DNA of 64,000 nucleotides from Actinacidiphila yanglinensis (GCF_900107965.1 NZ_FNVU01000024.1:93687-157686), one strand, 5' to 3'; counted from the stretch's first letter, positions 37,101 through 44,462 are shown. The notes: generated from the sequence alone by a model not told the origin. Numbers and translations: made by a program.

Positions 37101-40100
37101 CGGGCTGGCACTGGCCGGCGGCGCGACGGTGATGGCCAAGCCCATCGGGTTCGTGGAGTTCTCCCGGATGCGCACGCTCGCCCCCGACGGCCGGTCCAAG
37201 GCGTTCGCCGAGTCCGCCGACGGCACCGGATGGTCCGAGGGCGCCGGCCTGTTCGTCCTGGAGCGGCTGTCCGACGCCCGGCGCAACGGGCACCCCGTCG
37301 CGGCGGTGATCCGCGGCAGCGCCGTCAACTCCGACGGCGCCTCCAACGGCCTGACCGCCCCCAACGGCCCCTCGCAGCAGCGGGTGATCCGGCAGGCGCT
37401 GGCGAACGCCGGCGTCGCGCCGCACGACGTGGACCTGGTGGAGGCGCACGGCACCGGCACCAAGCTCGGCGACCCCATCGAGGCGCACGCGCTGCTGGCG
37501 ACCTACGGTCAGGAACGGCCGGAGGAGAACCCGATCTGGCTGGGCTCGGTGAAGTCCAACATCGGGCACGCCCAGCACGCCGCGGCCGCCGGCGGGATCA
37601 TCAAGGCGGTCATGGCCATGCGGCACGGCCTGATGCCGAAGACCCTGCACGTCGACCAGCCGGCGAGCGCCATCGACTGGTCGTCGGGCACCATGCGGCT
37701 GCTCACCGAGTCCCGCCCGTGGCGGGAACTCGACCGGCCGCGCCGCGCCGCGGTGTCCTCGTTCGGCATGAGCGGCACCAACGGGCACATCATCCTGGAG
37801 CAGGCACCCGACGACCCGGCCGCAGTCCCGGCCGCCCCCGAGGTGACCCTGCCGGCGGTGCCGTGGGTGCTGTCGGCCAAGTCGCCGAAGGCGCTGCGCG
37901 CGCAGGCCGCGCGGCTGCTGTCGCTGATGGAGTCCGGCGCCGCGCCGGACCCGCTCGACGCCGGGTTCTCGCTGGCCGGCCGGTCGGTGTTCGACTACCG
38001 CGCCGTGCTGGTCACCACCGGTGGCGAGCACGCCCTGACCGGGCTGCGGGCGATCGCCGCGGGCGACGCCGCCCCCGCCGGGGACGGCCGGACCGCGTTC
38101 GTGTTCACCGGCCGGGCCGCCGACGGCGGGCACGGCGAGCTGTACGACACCTTCCCGGTCTACGCCCGGGCGTTCGACAAGGTGCGGGCCGAACTCGGCG
38201 AGCCGGGCGGGGACGCCGCGCTGCTCGCCGCGGAGGTGGCCCTGTTCCGCCTGGTGGAGTCCTGGGGCCTGCGGTTCGGCTGCGTCGCCGGCACCGGGGT
38301 CGGGGAGATCGCCGCCGCGCACGTCGCCGGCGCGCTCTCGCTCGCCGACGCCGCCCTGCTGGTGACCGACCGGGACCAGACCGATGTGACGTTCTCCGAA
38401 CCCCGGATGCCGGTGGTCTCGCTGCGCACCGGCCGCCCGCTGACCGCCGGCGACCGGCTGGGGCGGCCCGGTACCGAGGGGATCGAGTCCGCCGGGCGGT
38501 GGATGGGCGAGCAGCGCGTGACCCGTGTCGCCGTATCCGGGCCCGAACCGGTGCTGGACCGCCCGGTGCTGCTGCTGGGCGAGGGCCGGCCGCAGGTCCG
38601 GACGCTGCTCGACGCGGTGGGGGAGCTGTTCGTCACCGGCGCGGCGGTCGACTGGGCCGCGGTGTTCGCCGGAACCGGCGCCGGCCGCACCCCCCTGCCC
38701 ACCTATCCGTTCCAGCGCCGGCGGTACTGGGCGGCGCCGTCCGGCGACGCCGACGCCCACGGCGCCGACTCCACGGGCCACGCGCTGCTCGGTGCGGCCG
38801 TCCCGGTCGCCGGACGGGACGAACTGGTCTTCACCAGCCGCCTGTCGCTCGCCACGCATCCCTGGGTGGCGGATCACGCCGTCGCCGGGGTGCCGGTACT
38901 GTCCGGGTCCGCCCTGGTGGACCTGGCGATCCGGGCCGGCGACGCGAGCGGCTGCCCGGTGCTGGCCGAACTGGCCGTCACCGAGCCGCTGGTGCTGCCC
39001 GAGCGCGGTGCGCTTCAGGTGCAGGTCGTGACCGGCGCCGCCGGTGAGCGCGGGCAGCGCACCGTGGGGATCTTCACCCGCCCCGCCGACGTCGCCGACG
39101 TCACCGCCGCCCCCGGCTCGCCCGCCGGAAACGACGCGGGTGGCGCGTGGACCTGCCACGCGACCGGCACGCTCGCCCCCGCCACCGCACCCGCCCAGGC
39201 CGACCCGGCCACCTGGCCGCCGGCCGGCGCCGCGCCCGTGGACTGGGACTACGACGACCTCGCCGACGCGGGCCACCGCTACGACGGGGTGTTCCAGGGC
39301 CTCGGATCCGTGCTGCGCCGAGGCGACGAGCTGTTCGCCGAAGTCCGCCTGCCCGACGCGGCGATCGCCGAGATAGGCCGGTTCGGGATCCACCCGGCCC
39401 TGCTGGAGGCGGCCGTGCAGCCGCTACTGGTCGGCGGCCCCGAGGCCGCGGCGGACGGCACGGCCACCCTGCCCCTCGTGTGGCAGGGCGTCACCCTGCA
39501 CGCCACCGAGGCGGCGGTCCTGCGGGTGCATCTGACCCCCGCCGGACAGGACGCGTTCGCCCTCGACGTGGTCGACGAGGCGGGCCTGCCGGTACTCGAA
39601 GCCACCTCCGTCGGCCTGGTCCCGGTACGGCTCTCCGCCCGGGAGGGCGCCGCACCCGCGCCCTCCGCCAAGGGGCCGCTGTTCACGCTGTCGTGGACAC
39701 CGGTCGAGCCGGCCGACGACGGCGAGCCGGAGAGCCTGCTCGCCCTGCTCGGCGACGACACCGGCGACCTGGGCGCGCTCGCGCCGCTGCGGTTCGGCAC
39801 CGTCGAGGAGGCGGCCGCGGCGTTCACCCCGTGGGACGCCCTGCTCGCCCAGCCGTCGCAGCCCTCCCTGCCGCGCACGGAAGGCGACCAGGTCGCCGAA
39901 GTGCACCGGGCCGTCGAGCAGGCGCTCGGCACGGCGCAGTCCTGGCTCGCCCAGGAGGACCTGCCCGACAACCGCCTGGTCGTGGTGACCAGGGGCGCGA
40001 TGGCCGTCGTTGAACAGGACGGCGTACCCGACCCGGCGGGCGCCGCGGTCTGGGGCCTGCTGCGGTCCGCCCAGGCGGAGAACCCCGACCGGATCGTGCT

Positions 40101-41565
40101 GGTCGACCTGGACGACGACCCGGCCTCGGCCGAGCTGCTGTTCGTCGCGGTCCAGACCCGCGAGCCCCAACTCGCCCTGCGCGCCGGGCGCATGCTCGCC
40201 CCGCGGCTGGTGCCCGCGACGCCCGCGGACACGCGGCAGCCGCTCCCGGCGGCCGGCGGCAGCGTACTGGTCACCGGCGCCGACGGGCCGCTGGGCGCGC
40301 TCTTCGCCCGGCACCTGGTCACCGCGTACGGAGTCGAGCACCTGCTGCTCACCCACCCGCGCGGACCGGGCGCGCCCGCCGAGCGGCTGCGGGACGAACT
40401 GACCGGTCTCGGCGCGACGGCCACGGTGGCGGCCTGCGACCTGGCCGACCGGGACGCGGTCCGCGACCTGCTGGCCGGCATCCCGGCCGAACACCCGCTG
40501 ACCGGGATCGTGCACACCGAGAACGTCCTGGACGACGGGGTGTTCACCGGGCTGACCCCGGAGCGCGTGGCCGGGGTGCTGCGGCCCAAGGTGGACGGGG
40601 CCTGGCACCTGCACGAGCTGACCGCGGACGACCCGCCCCCGCTGTTCGTGCTGGCCTCCTCGGTGGTCGGCATGCTCGGCAGCCCCGGCCAGGCCAACTT
40701 CGCCGCGGCGAACGCCGGGTTGGACGCGCTGGCCACGCACCGCAGGGCGAGCGGCTTGCCGGCGGTCTCGATGGCCTGGGGCCGGATGGTCGACGGCGGG
40801 CAGCCCGGGCTGAAGGTGATCGCCGGGGACGAGGCGTGCGAGCTGTTCGACGCCGCGCTCGCCTCCGGCCACGCCGTGGTCGCGCCCGCGCCGCTCGACC
40901 TGGCCGCCCTGCGCCGCGACACCACGCAGGTCCCGGTGGTGCTGCTCGGTCTGGTCCCGCGCGGCGAGCGCCGCAAGGCGAGCGCCGAGGCGCCGGCCGA
41001 CCGGTTCGCCGGGATGACGCCGGCCGAGGCCGAGACCTCCCTGCGCGGCCTGGTACGGGCGGAGGCGGCCGGCGTGCTCGGCCACGCGGCCCCGGAGAAC
41101 CTGCAATGGGAGGTGTCCTTCCGGGACGCGGGCTTCGACTCGCTGTCCGCCGTGCAGTTCCGCAACCGGCTGGCCGAGCAGACCGGCTTGTCCCTGCCGA
41201 CCACCCTGGTCTTCGACTACGCCTCGCCCGGCGTGCTCGTCGACCACCTGCTCGAACGACTCGCCCTCACCGACGGGGTCAGCGCCCGCTCCGCACTGGC
41301 GGAACTGGACAAGCTGGAGGCCGTGTTGATGGCCGTCCCGGTCGAGCAGGGCGAGGACCCGCAGTCCGGTGGCAGCGAGATCGCCACCCGGCTGACCGCC
41401 ATCCTCTCCCGCTGGAACAAGGCCTGGACCAGCACGCGGCCCGACGCGGTCCCCGGCACCGGCAGCACCGATCTCGCCGCCGTGATCGAGACCGCGACCG
41501 AGAACGAGGTCTTCGACTTCATCGACAGGGAACTCGGCCGCTCCACAGCCCACCCCAACCACTGA
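31159..41565 (+). CDS. type I PKS2, two modules: KS-AT-DH-KR-ACP then KS-(AT)-(DH)-(KR)-ACP with dead domains
   Basis: A 3468-residue synthase. Module A: KS with Cys206; AT with GHSVGELAAA and SHAFH (malonyl-type); DH with intact EHMLGGRALVPG; KR with TGGTGALG, LDD (B-type) and active Tyr near 1558; ACP near 1726 (LGFDSL). Module B: KS from 1790 with Cys1962 and both His motifs intact. AT (2312-2515) has GTGVGE where GHSxGE should be and lacks about 100 residues including the HAFH region. DH has DHAVAGVPVLSG (Pro to Ser) and HPALLEAAVQ (Asp to Glu). KR has TGADGPLG and GQANFAAANAG (Phe3181 for Tyr). ACP Ser3328 (AGFDSL) is intact. A docking-type C-terminus follows, with no thioesterase. Module B probably only passes the chain on. 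The aminotransferase-reductase starts 15 bp later. Confidence 0.95.
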   Translation: MSNEQKLREYLRRVTTDLQRTQRELRDSKAVARDPIAIIGMASRLPGGAGTPEQLWELVRDGREALVDFPADRGWDLDRLSASDPDTPGTTYLTRGGFLPDAGRFDAEFFGISPREALGMDPQQRLLLETSWEALENARIDPTSLRGTDTGVFVGAIAQEYMPRPGETPEELEGFLLTGGTTSVASGRISYVLGLVGPAMTVDTACSSSLVSIHLAEQALRSGECEIALAGGATVMAGASVFVEFSRQRGLAPDGRCKAFADAADGTGFAEGVGVLVLARLSVAQRLGHRVLAVIRGSAVNSDGASNGLTAPNGPSQQRVIRQALANAGVSPAEVDVVEGHGTGTRLGDPIEAQALLATYGRSRPEDQPLLLGSLKSNIGHAQAAAGVAGVIKMVMAMRHGVVPRTLHVDEPTSAVDWSTGAMELVTENRPWPATAHPRRAAVSSFGISGTNAHVILEQAPAAAPEPDADAAPEADAALVEQAAAVELPVVPVALSARSAEALRAQADRLLALVDGPARDTEISPVDLGWSLASSRAAFEHRAVVLAGGHEDVVAGLGKVAAGSGGPGVVSGEAVEGGTAFLFTGQGAQRVGMGRDLYEAFPAFATAFDEVCAGFEGLLPGSLRDVVFTGTGGDLDETGWTQPALFAVEVALFRLVESWGVVPDFVTGHSVGELAAAHCAGVLGLADACRVVAARGRLMQALPSGGAMVAVEADEAEVAELVAGVADRVGIAAVNGPTAVVVSGEQEAVEAIAEALRGRGRKTRRLAVSHAFHSPLMDPVLEEFGSVVGAVEWSAPVVEMAAGSQEVCSAAYWVDHVRRPVRFAEHVVRLRERGVTRFLEIGPEGVLSGMGPQSVADASFVALQRRDQPQVRAAVTALARLHVGGHTVDWTRVLTGTGARLVDLPTYPFQHQDYWLPQPTSGDVVAAGQVAASHPMLEAVIRVAGAEEVVFTGRLSARTHPWIAEHMLGGRALVPGIALIDMVIWAGGEAGCAGVDEMVVTAPLVLPETGAVRVQVVVGEPQDSGHRPFMIHSCPETDGEPEEEWTCHATGVLAPSDPEPDFELGQWPPAGGRPVPVDGFYDQLADNGYVYGPMFRGLHTLWRREGTADPEFFAEVALPENSDVTGFGIHPALFDAAIHPRVVAAITDAGEDFTLQLPFVWSGISLYATGPTALRVRVVIDAESGSCRVQLADELGQPVAELRSVEARPLSTDQLAASDATAGSLFGVDWAATEVPPAEPAGTWALLGSADLAGVEALAADRHATLADAAGADVLVSVLAGQTGEDVVAAVHDTVADTLELVRDLLTDDRFLAGRLVVVTRGAVLTEQDTAAPDLAGAAVWGLLRSAQSENPDRIVLADVDDDPASVLVLPAVLAAGHDQVAVRGGAVSVPRLVLRSPVTGAAGPELAAEGTVLITGGTGALGTLFAHHLVTAYGARHLLLTSRSGPDAPGATELTAELTALGATVTIAACDVTDRTALAALLDTIPTDHPLTGIVHTAGTLDDGVITALTPDRLTSVLRPKVDAAWHLHELTRHQPLTLFALFSSLAGTLGSPGQANYSAANQFLDALAQHRHTHGLPAVSLGWGLWAAEGGMQSGVVANGSDQLRNTGVRALSARSGAALFDRALALDRPVTMPAWLDLRALRAGSAPVAPMLRGLVGRPSRRVVRKGAGDQRSLADRLAALPPEERHEQAADLVRTEVAAVLQFGAGERVSETVPFRDLGFDSLTAVELRNRLSDASGLRLSPSVVFDYPTASALADYLLSELSGELPAQARTVAASVRDASGTENEPIAIIGMACRFPGGAGTPEELWQLVADGVDAVTDMPDDRGWDIERLWDPDPDKPGTFYPRTGGFIDDPADFDAAFFGISPREALALDPQQRLLLETSWEALENSGIDPQSLRGSDTGVYTGLTAQHYGSGAEVLEEGAEGYLLTGSTTSFGSGRISYTFGLEGPTMSVDTACSSVLVAVHLAANALRNGECGLALAGGATVMAKPIGFVEFSRMRTLAPDGRSKAFAESADGTGWSEGAGLFVLERLSDARRNGHPVAAVIRGSAVNSDGASNGLTAPNGPSQQRVIRQALANAGVAPHDVDLVEAHGTGTKLGDPIEAHALLATYGQERPEENPIWLGSVKSNIGHAQHAAAAGGIIKAVMAMRHGLMPKTLHVDQPASAIDWSSGTMRLLTESRPWRELDRPRRAAVSSFGMSGTNGHIILEQAPDDPAAVPAAPEVTLPAVPWVLSAKSPKALRAQAARLLSLMESGAAPDPLDAGFSLAGRSVFDYRAVLVTTGGEHALTGLRAIAAGDAAPAGDGRTAFVFTGRAADGGHGELYDTFPVYARAFDKVRAELGEPGGDAALLAAEVALFRLVESWGLRFGCVAGTGVGEIAAAHVAGALSLADAALLVTDRDQTDVTFSEPRMPVVSLRTGRPLTAGDRLGRPGTEGIESAGRWMGEQRVTRVAVSGPEPVLDRPVLLLGEGRPQVRTLLDAVGELFVTGAAVDWAAVFAGTGAGRTPLPTYPFQRRRYWAAPSGDADAHGADSTGHALLGAAVPVAGRDELVFTSRLSLATHPWVADHAVAGVPVLSGSALVDLAIRAGDASGCPVLAELAVTEPLVLPERGALQVQVVTGAAGERGQRTVGIFTRPADVADVTAAPGSPAGNDAGGAWTCHATGTLAPATAPAQADPATWPPAGAAPVDWDYDDLADAGHRYDGVFQGLGSVLRRGDELFAEVRLPDAAIAEIGRFGIHPALLEAAVQPLLVGGPEAAADGTATLPLVWQGVTLHATEAAVLRVHLTPAGQDAFALDVVDEAGLPVLEATSVGLVPVRLSAREGAAPAPSAKGPLFTLSWTPVEPADDGEPESLLALLGDDTGDLGALAPLRFGTVEEAAAAFTPWDALLAQPSQPSLPRTEGDQVAEVHRAVEQALGTAQSWLAQEDLPDNRLVVVTRGAMAVVEQDGVPDPAGAAVWGLLRSAQAENPDRIVLVDLDDDPASAELLFVAVQTREPQLALRAGRMLAPRLVPATPADTRQPLPAAGGSVLVTGADGPLGALFARHLVTAYGVEHLLLTHPRGPGAPAERLRDELTGLGATATVAACDLADRDAVRDLLAGIPAEHPLTGIVHTENVLDDGVFTGLTPERVAGVLRPKVDGAWHLHELTADDPPPLFVLASSVVGMLGSPGQANFAAANAGLDALATHRRASGLPAVSMAWGRMVDGGQPGLKVIAGDEACELFDAALASGHAVVAPAPLDLAALRRDTTQVPVVLLGLVPRGERRKASAEAPADRFAGMTPAEAETSLRGLVRAEAAGVLGHAAPENLQWEVSFRDAGFDSLSAVQFRNRLAEQTGLSLPTTLVFDYASPGVLVDHLLERLALTDGVSARSALAELDKLEAVLMAVPVEQGEDPQSGGSEIATRLTAILSRWNKAWTSTRPDAVPGTGSTDLAAVIETATENEVFDFIDRELGRSTAHPNH
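35401..35788 (+). other. codon-usage patch inside the KR of PKS2 module A
   Basis: Within the first half of this KR, Leu is almost always CTC, and Ala, Glu, Pro and Thr favour C- or A-ending codons (gcc/gca, gaa, ccc, acc). Flanking PKS DNA uses CTG, GAG and GCG. The change starts near the TGGTGALG motif and stops abruptly just before the catalytic Ser region. The protein sequence itself is an ordinary KR. This is what replacement of a KR segment by recombination from another synthase would look like. Confidence 0.7.
38092..38740 (+). other. degenerate acyltransferase remnant in PKS2 module B
   Basis: The segment reads TAFVFTG, then GRAADGG in place of the GQGAQ motif. The nucleophile elbow is CVAGTGVGEIAAAHVAG, where GHSxGE has become GTGVGE, so both His and Ser are missing. 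After LLVTDRDQ the sequence jumps to VTFSEPRMPVVSLRTGRPL, which corresponds to the region beyond HAFH in other ATs here. The linker LPTYPFQRRRYW that normally ends the AT is preserved. The frame is intact throughout, so this is an in-frame internal deletion plus substitutions rather than a reading error. The domain cannot transfer acyl groups by the normal mechanism. Confidence 0.88.
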
Positions 41566-41580
41566 CCACCAGGAGACACG

Positions 41581-44442
41581 GTGAACGCACCCATCCGATA
41601 CGCCGAGGCCCTACTGACCGGCATGCTGGGGACCTTCGGCCTGGACATCGAGTACGTCCGGGCGGAGAAGAACACCCTCTACTACCTGGACGAGGACGGC
41701 GCCGAGGTGCCGGTCCTCGACCTGATCGGCGGGTGGGGCTCGCTGATGCTCGGTCACAACCACCCCGAGATCGTGAGTTACGCCAAGGAGCTGCTCGACA
41801 CCGGCTGGCCGACGCACTCGCAGCACTCCTCGCACCCCGTCGCCGACCAGGTCGGCGCGGCGCTGAACCAGATCATCGGGCGCGAGCTGCCGGGCGCCGA
41901 GCCGTACACCATCACCTTCGCCAACAGCGGCGCGGAGGGGATCGAGACGGCCGTCAAGCACTGCGAGTTCGATCGCGTGCTGCGGCTGAAGACCCTCTTC
42001 GAGGAGATCGAGTGGAACGCGGACGTGGCGCTGAAGGCGGTGCTCGGCGGCAGCGCCGCGCTGCCGGACGACACGTCCCTGCTGCCCGGTGAGGTGCCGG
42101 CGCCGACGACGATCGAGGAGTTCGGGGCGCTGCTCGGCGCGGTCGCCGAGCACAACATCGCGCGGGCGGGGACCAGCCCGGTGTTCTTCGCGCTGGAGCG
42201 GGCCTTCCACGGAAAGCTGGTCGGCAGCCTCCAGTTCACCTTCAACCCCATCTTCCGCGCGGCGTTCGCGTCGCTCGGGCCGGCGGTGAACTTCGTGCCG
42301 CCCAACGACGCGGAAGCGTTCGAGAGCGCCGTCGCCGCGCACCGGGTCACCGTGCTCGACGTCCAGGTCGTGGACGGCAAGGTCACGCTGGTCGAGCGGG
42401 ACCTGCCGGTCATCGCCGGGCTGATCGTCGAGCCGATCCAGGGCGAGGGCGGCATCCACGCGCTGACCGCCGAGTTCGCCGCCCGGATCCGGCAGATCTG
42501 CGACACCGTTCAGTGCCCGATCGTCGTGGACGAGATCCAGAGCGGGATGGGGCGGACCGGGAAGTTCCTCGCCAGCTCCCACATCGGGCTGCTCGGTGAC
42601 TACTTCGTGCTGGGCAAGTCGCTCGGTGGCGGCATCGCGAAGTCCTCCGTCATCCTGATCCGCCAGTCCCGATACCGCCCCGAGTTCGAGCTGGTGCACA
42701 GCTCCACCTTCGCCAAGGACGGCTTCTCCACGGCCATCGCCCGGCGGACCATCGAGATCCTGGAGGCCGACGACGGCGCCGCCTACGACCGTGCCGCCGA
42801 GCGAGGCGAGCGGATCCTGGGCATGCTGCGCGAGCTGGCCGCCGAGTTCCCCGACGTCGTGGTCGACGTGCGCGGCAAGGGGCTGCTCATCGGCGTGGAG
42901 TTCGCCGACCAGAGCCAGGCGTCGTCCCCGGTCATCCGGGAGAAGGCACGCGCCGGCCTGCTCGTCTTCCAGCTGGGCAGCTACCTCGAACTCGCCCACC
43001 ACATCCGCACCGGCCCGACCGCCAGCGTGCCGACCATGCTGCGGATCGAGCCGTCGATCCACATCAGCGACCAGGAGATCGAGCAGATGCGGACCGGCCT
43101 CACCGAGGTCTGCCGTATCCTGCGCCACCAGGACGCCCTGCCGCTGGTGTACCCGCTGAGCGGCGCCGGCGGGCAGCAGGCGCCGCGCACCGAGGTCGAG
43201 GACTTCCGGCCGGCCGCCGTCGAGGAGGCCGCGCCGGCCGAGCCCGCCACCGCGAAGGTCGGGCTGATCAGCTACCCGCTGACCCCCGACATGCTGCGCG
43301 AGTTCGACCCCTCGCTCGCCGCGCTGGACGACGACCGCCTGCTCGGCTACGCCCGCCGGTCCGAGCTGCTCAAGGACCTGCCCGCGTTCGCGCCGGTCCG
43401 CTACGAGTCGCCGCAGGGCACGTCGGCGGACCTCACCGTCTACCCGCTGCTGGTGACCCAGCAGCAGTTGAGGGAGTACCAGGTCGCCGGGCAGACCTTC
43501 CTGATCGGCATCGACCTGGACCGCCGGGTGCGCGCGGCGAGGGCGGACGGCTGCCAGACCGTCGGCCTCGGGTTCGGCCTCGGCTCGGTCAGCGACCACG
43601 GCCGCGCGCTGCGGGTGCCGGGGATCACCCTGACCACGGGCAGCGCGCTCGCGGCCGGTTCCGCGCTGGCCGCCGTCGAGAGCGCCGCGACCGAGCGGTT
43701 CGGCGACCTCGGCGAGCTGACGATGGCCGTCGTCGGCGGTGGCGGGCAGATCGGTTCGGCTCTCGCCGCTCTGGGCGCCGGGCAGTTCGGCAAGATCGTG
43801 CTGGTGGGCAGCGGCCGGCCGGGTTCGGCCGAGCGGCTGCGCGCCGCGGAACTGGGGATCTACCAGGAGGCATGGAGCCGGATCGCGGCCGGTGGTGAAC
43901 TCGGCGGCATTCCCGCGGCGTTGGCGGCCGAGCCGCTCGTGGCCGGATGGCTGGCCGAGGGGCGCTCCGGTGACGAGCCGAGCGGCGCGGCGATTGCGGC
44001 CCATCTCGCCGATGCCCACGACGTCAATCCGTTCGTCGTCACGACCGACGACCTTCTTTCGGTGGGAAATGCGCAGGTGGTGTTCTCCGCGCATTCAAGT
44101 GCCGTTCCCGTACTCGACGAGAAGCATCTCGCGGATGGCAGCATCCTCTGCGATTTGTCCTTTTTCGGCACCGGTGCGGAGGCCAACGCGATTTCCGCTC
44201 GCGACGATATACGCTACGTGCGGGGTGGTATAGTTTCTGTGTCTAATCACCCTACTCCGCCGCGCGGAGTCAGTGCCTCGCTGGGTGCTGGTGAATTGCT
44301 CGCGGGCGTGGCGGAAGCAATCACGCTCGCGTTGTCCGGAAGCAGTGCTCGGCCGACGGACGGCGGCGCCTCCACCCGTGCACGAGTTGACGCGATTGTC
44401 GGTCTTGCGCGGGAGCACGGATTCGAGACGACAACCACCTGA
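41581..44442 (+). CDS. class III PLP aminotransferase fused to acyl-ACP-reductase-like domain, proposed chain-release enzyme
   Basis: A 953-residue fusion. Residues 1-520 are a class III aminotransferase: GGWGSLMLGHNHP, TITFANSGAEGIETA, VDEIQSGMGRTGKF, and PLP lysine 346 in LGKSLGGGIAKS. An extra stretch of about 65 residues sits between AVKHCEFDR and FFALERAFHGK. After an Ala/Pro/Glu-rich linker, residues about 560-953 resemble cyanobacterial acyl-ACP reductase: GLGFGLGSVSDHG, TLTTGSALAAGSA, Rossmann VVGGGGQIGSALA, SILCDLSFFG, VRGGIVS and a closing DAIVGLAREHGFE. By my alignment from memory the reductase's catalytic Cys is Gly909 here. It probably reduces the PKS2-bound thioester and aminates the aldehyde, as the differently ordered PigE and TamH do for fatty chains. 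GTG start, AGGAG upstream. The 3' end is less GC-rich than its surroundings. Confidence 0.88.
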   Translation: MNAPIRYAEALLTGMLGTFGLDIEYVRAEKNTLYYLDEDGAEVPVLDLIGGWGSLMLGHNHPEIVSYAKELLDTGWPTHSQHSSHPVADQVGAALNQIIGRELPGAEPYTITFANSGAEGIETAVKHCEFDRVLRLKTLFEEIEWNADVALKAVLGGSAALPDDTSLLPGEVPAPTTIEEFGALLGAVAEHNIARAGTSPVFFALERAFHGKLVGSLQFTFNPIFRAAFASLGPAVNFVPPNDAEAFESAVAAHRVTVLDVQVVDGKVTLVERDLPVIAGLIVEPIQGEGGIHALTAEFAARIRQICDTVQCPIVVDEIQSGMGRTGKFLASSHIGLLGDYFVLGKSLGGGIAKSSVILIRQSRYRPEFELVHSSTFAKDGFSTAIARRTIEILEADDGAAYDRAAERGERILGMLRELAAEFPDVVVDVRGKGLLIGVEFADQSQASSPVIREKARAGLLVFQLGSYLELAHHIRTGPTASVPTMLRIEPSIHISDQEIEQMRTGLTEVCRILRHQDALPLVYPLSGAGGQQAPRTEVEDFRPAAVEEAAPAEPATAKVGLISYPLTPDMLREFDPSLAALDDDRLLGYARRSELLKDLPAFAPVRYESPQGTSADLTVYPLLVTQQQLREYQVAGQTFLIGIDLDRRVRAARADGCQTVGLGFGLGSVSDHGRALRVPGITLTTGSALAAGSALAAVESAATERFGDLGELTMAVVGGGGQIGSALAALGAGQFGKIVLVGSGRPGSAERLRAAELGIYQEAWSRIAAGGELGGIPAALAAEPLVAGWLAEGRSGDEPSGAAIAAHLADAHDVNPFVVTTDDLLSVGNAQVVFSAHSSAVPVLDEKHLADGSILCDLSFFGTGAEANAISARDDIRYVRGGIVSVSNHPTPPRGVSASLGAGELLAGVAEAITLALSGSSARPTDGGASTRARVDAIVGLAREHGFETTTT

Positions 44443-44462
44443 CGTCTGCCGAACACCGGTTC

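Noticed and set aside
38092..38740. The short AT of PKS2 module B as a sequencing error
   Set aside because: The frame is intact on both sides, the loss is a clean multiple of three, and the catalytic elbow, the DH and the KR of the same module also carry substitutions at key residues.
24958..39393. A minus-strand open frame of about 4800 codons opposite PKS1 and PKS2
   Set aside because: Its translation is low-complexity Arg/Gly/Ala/His-rich sequence with no domain. It arises because GC-rich third positions on the plus strand remove stop codons on the other strand.
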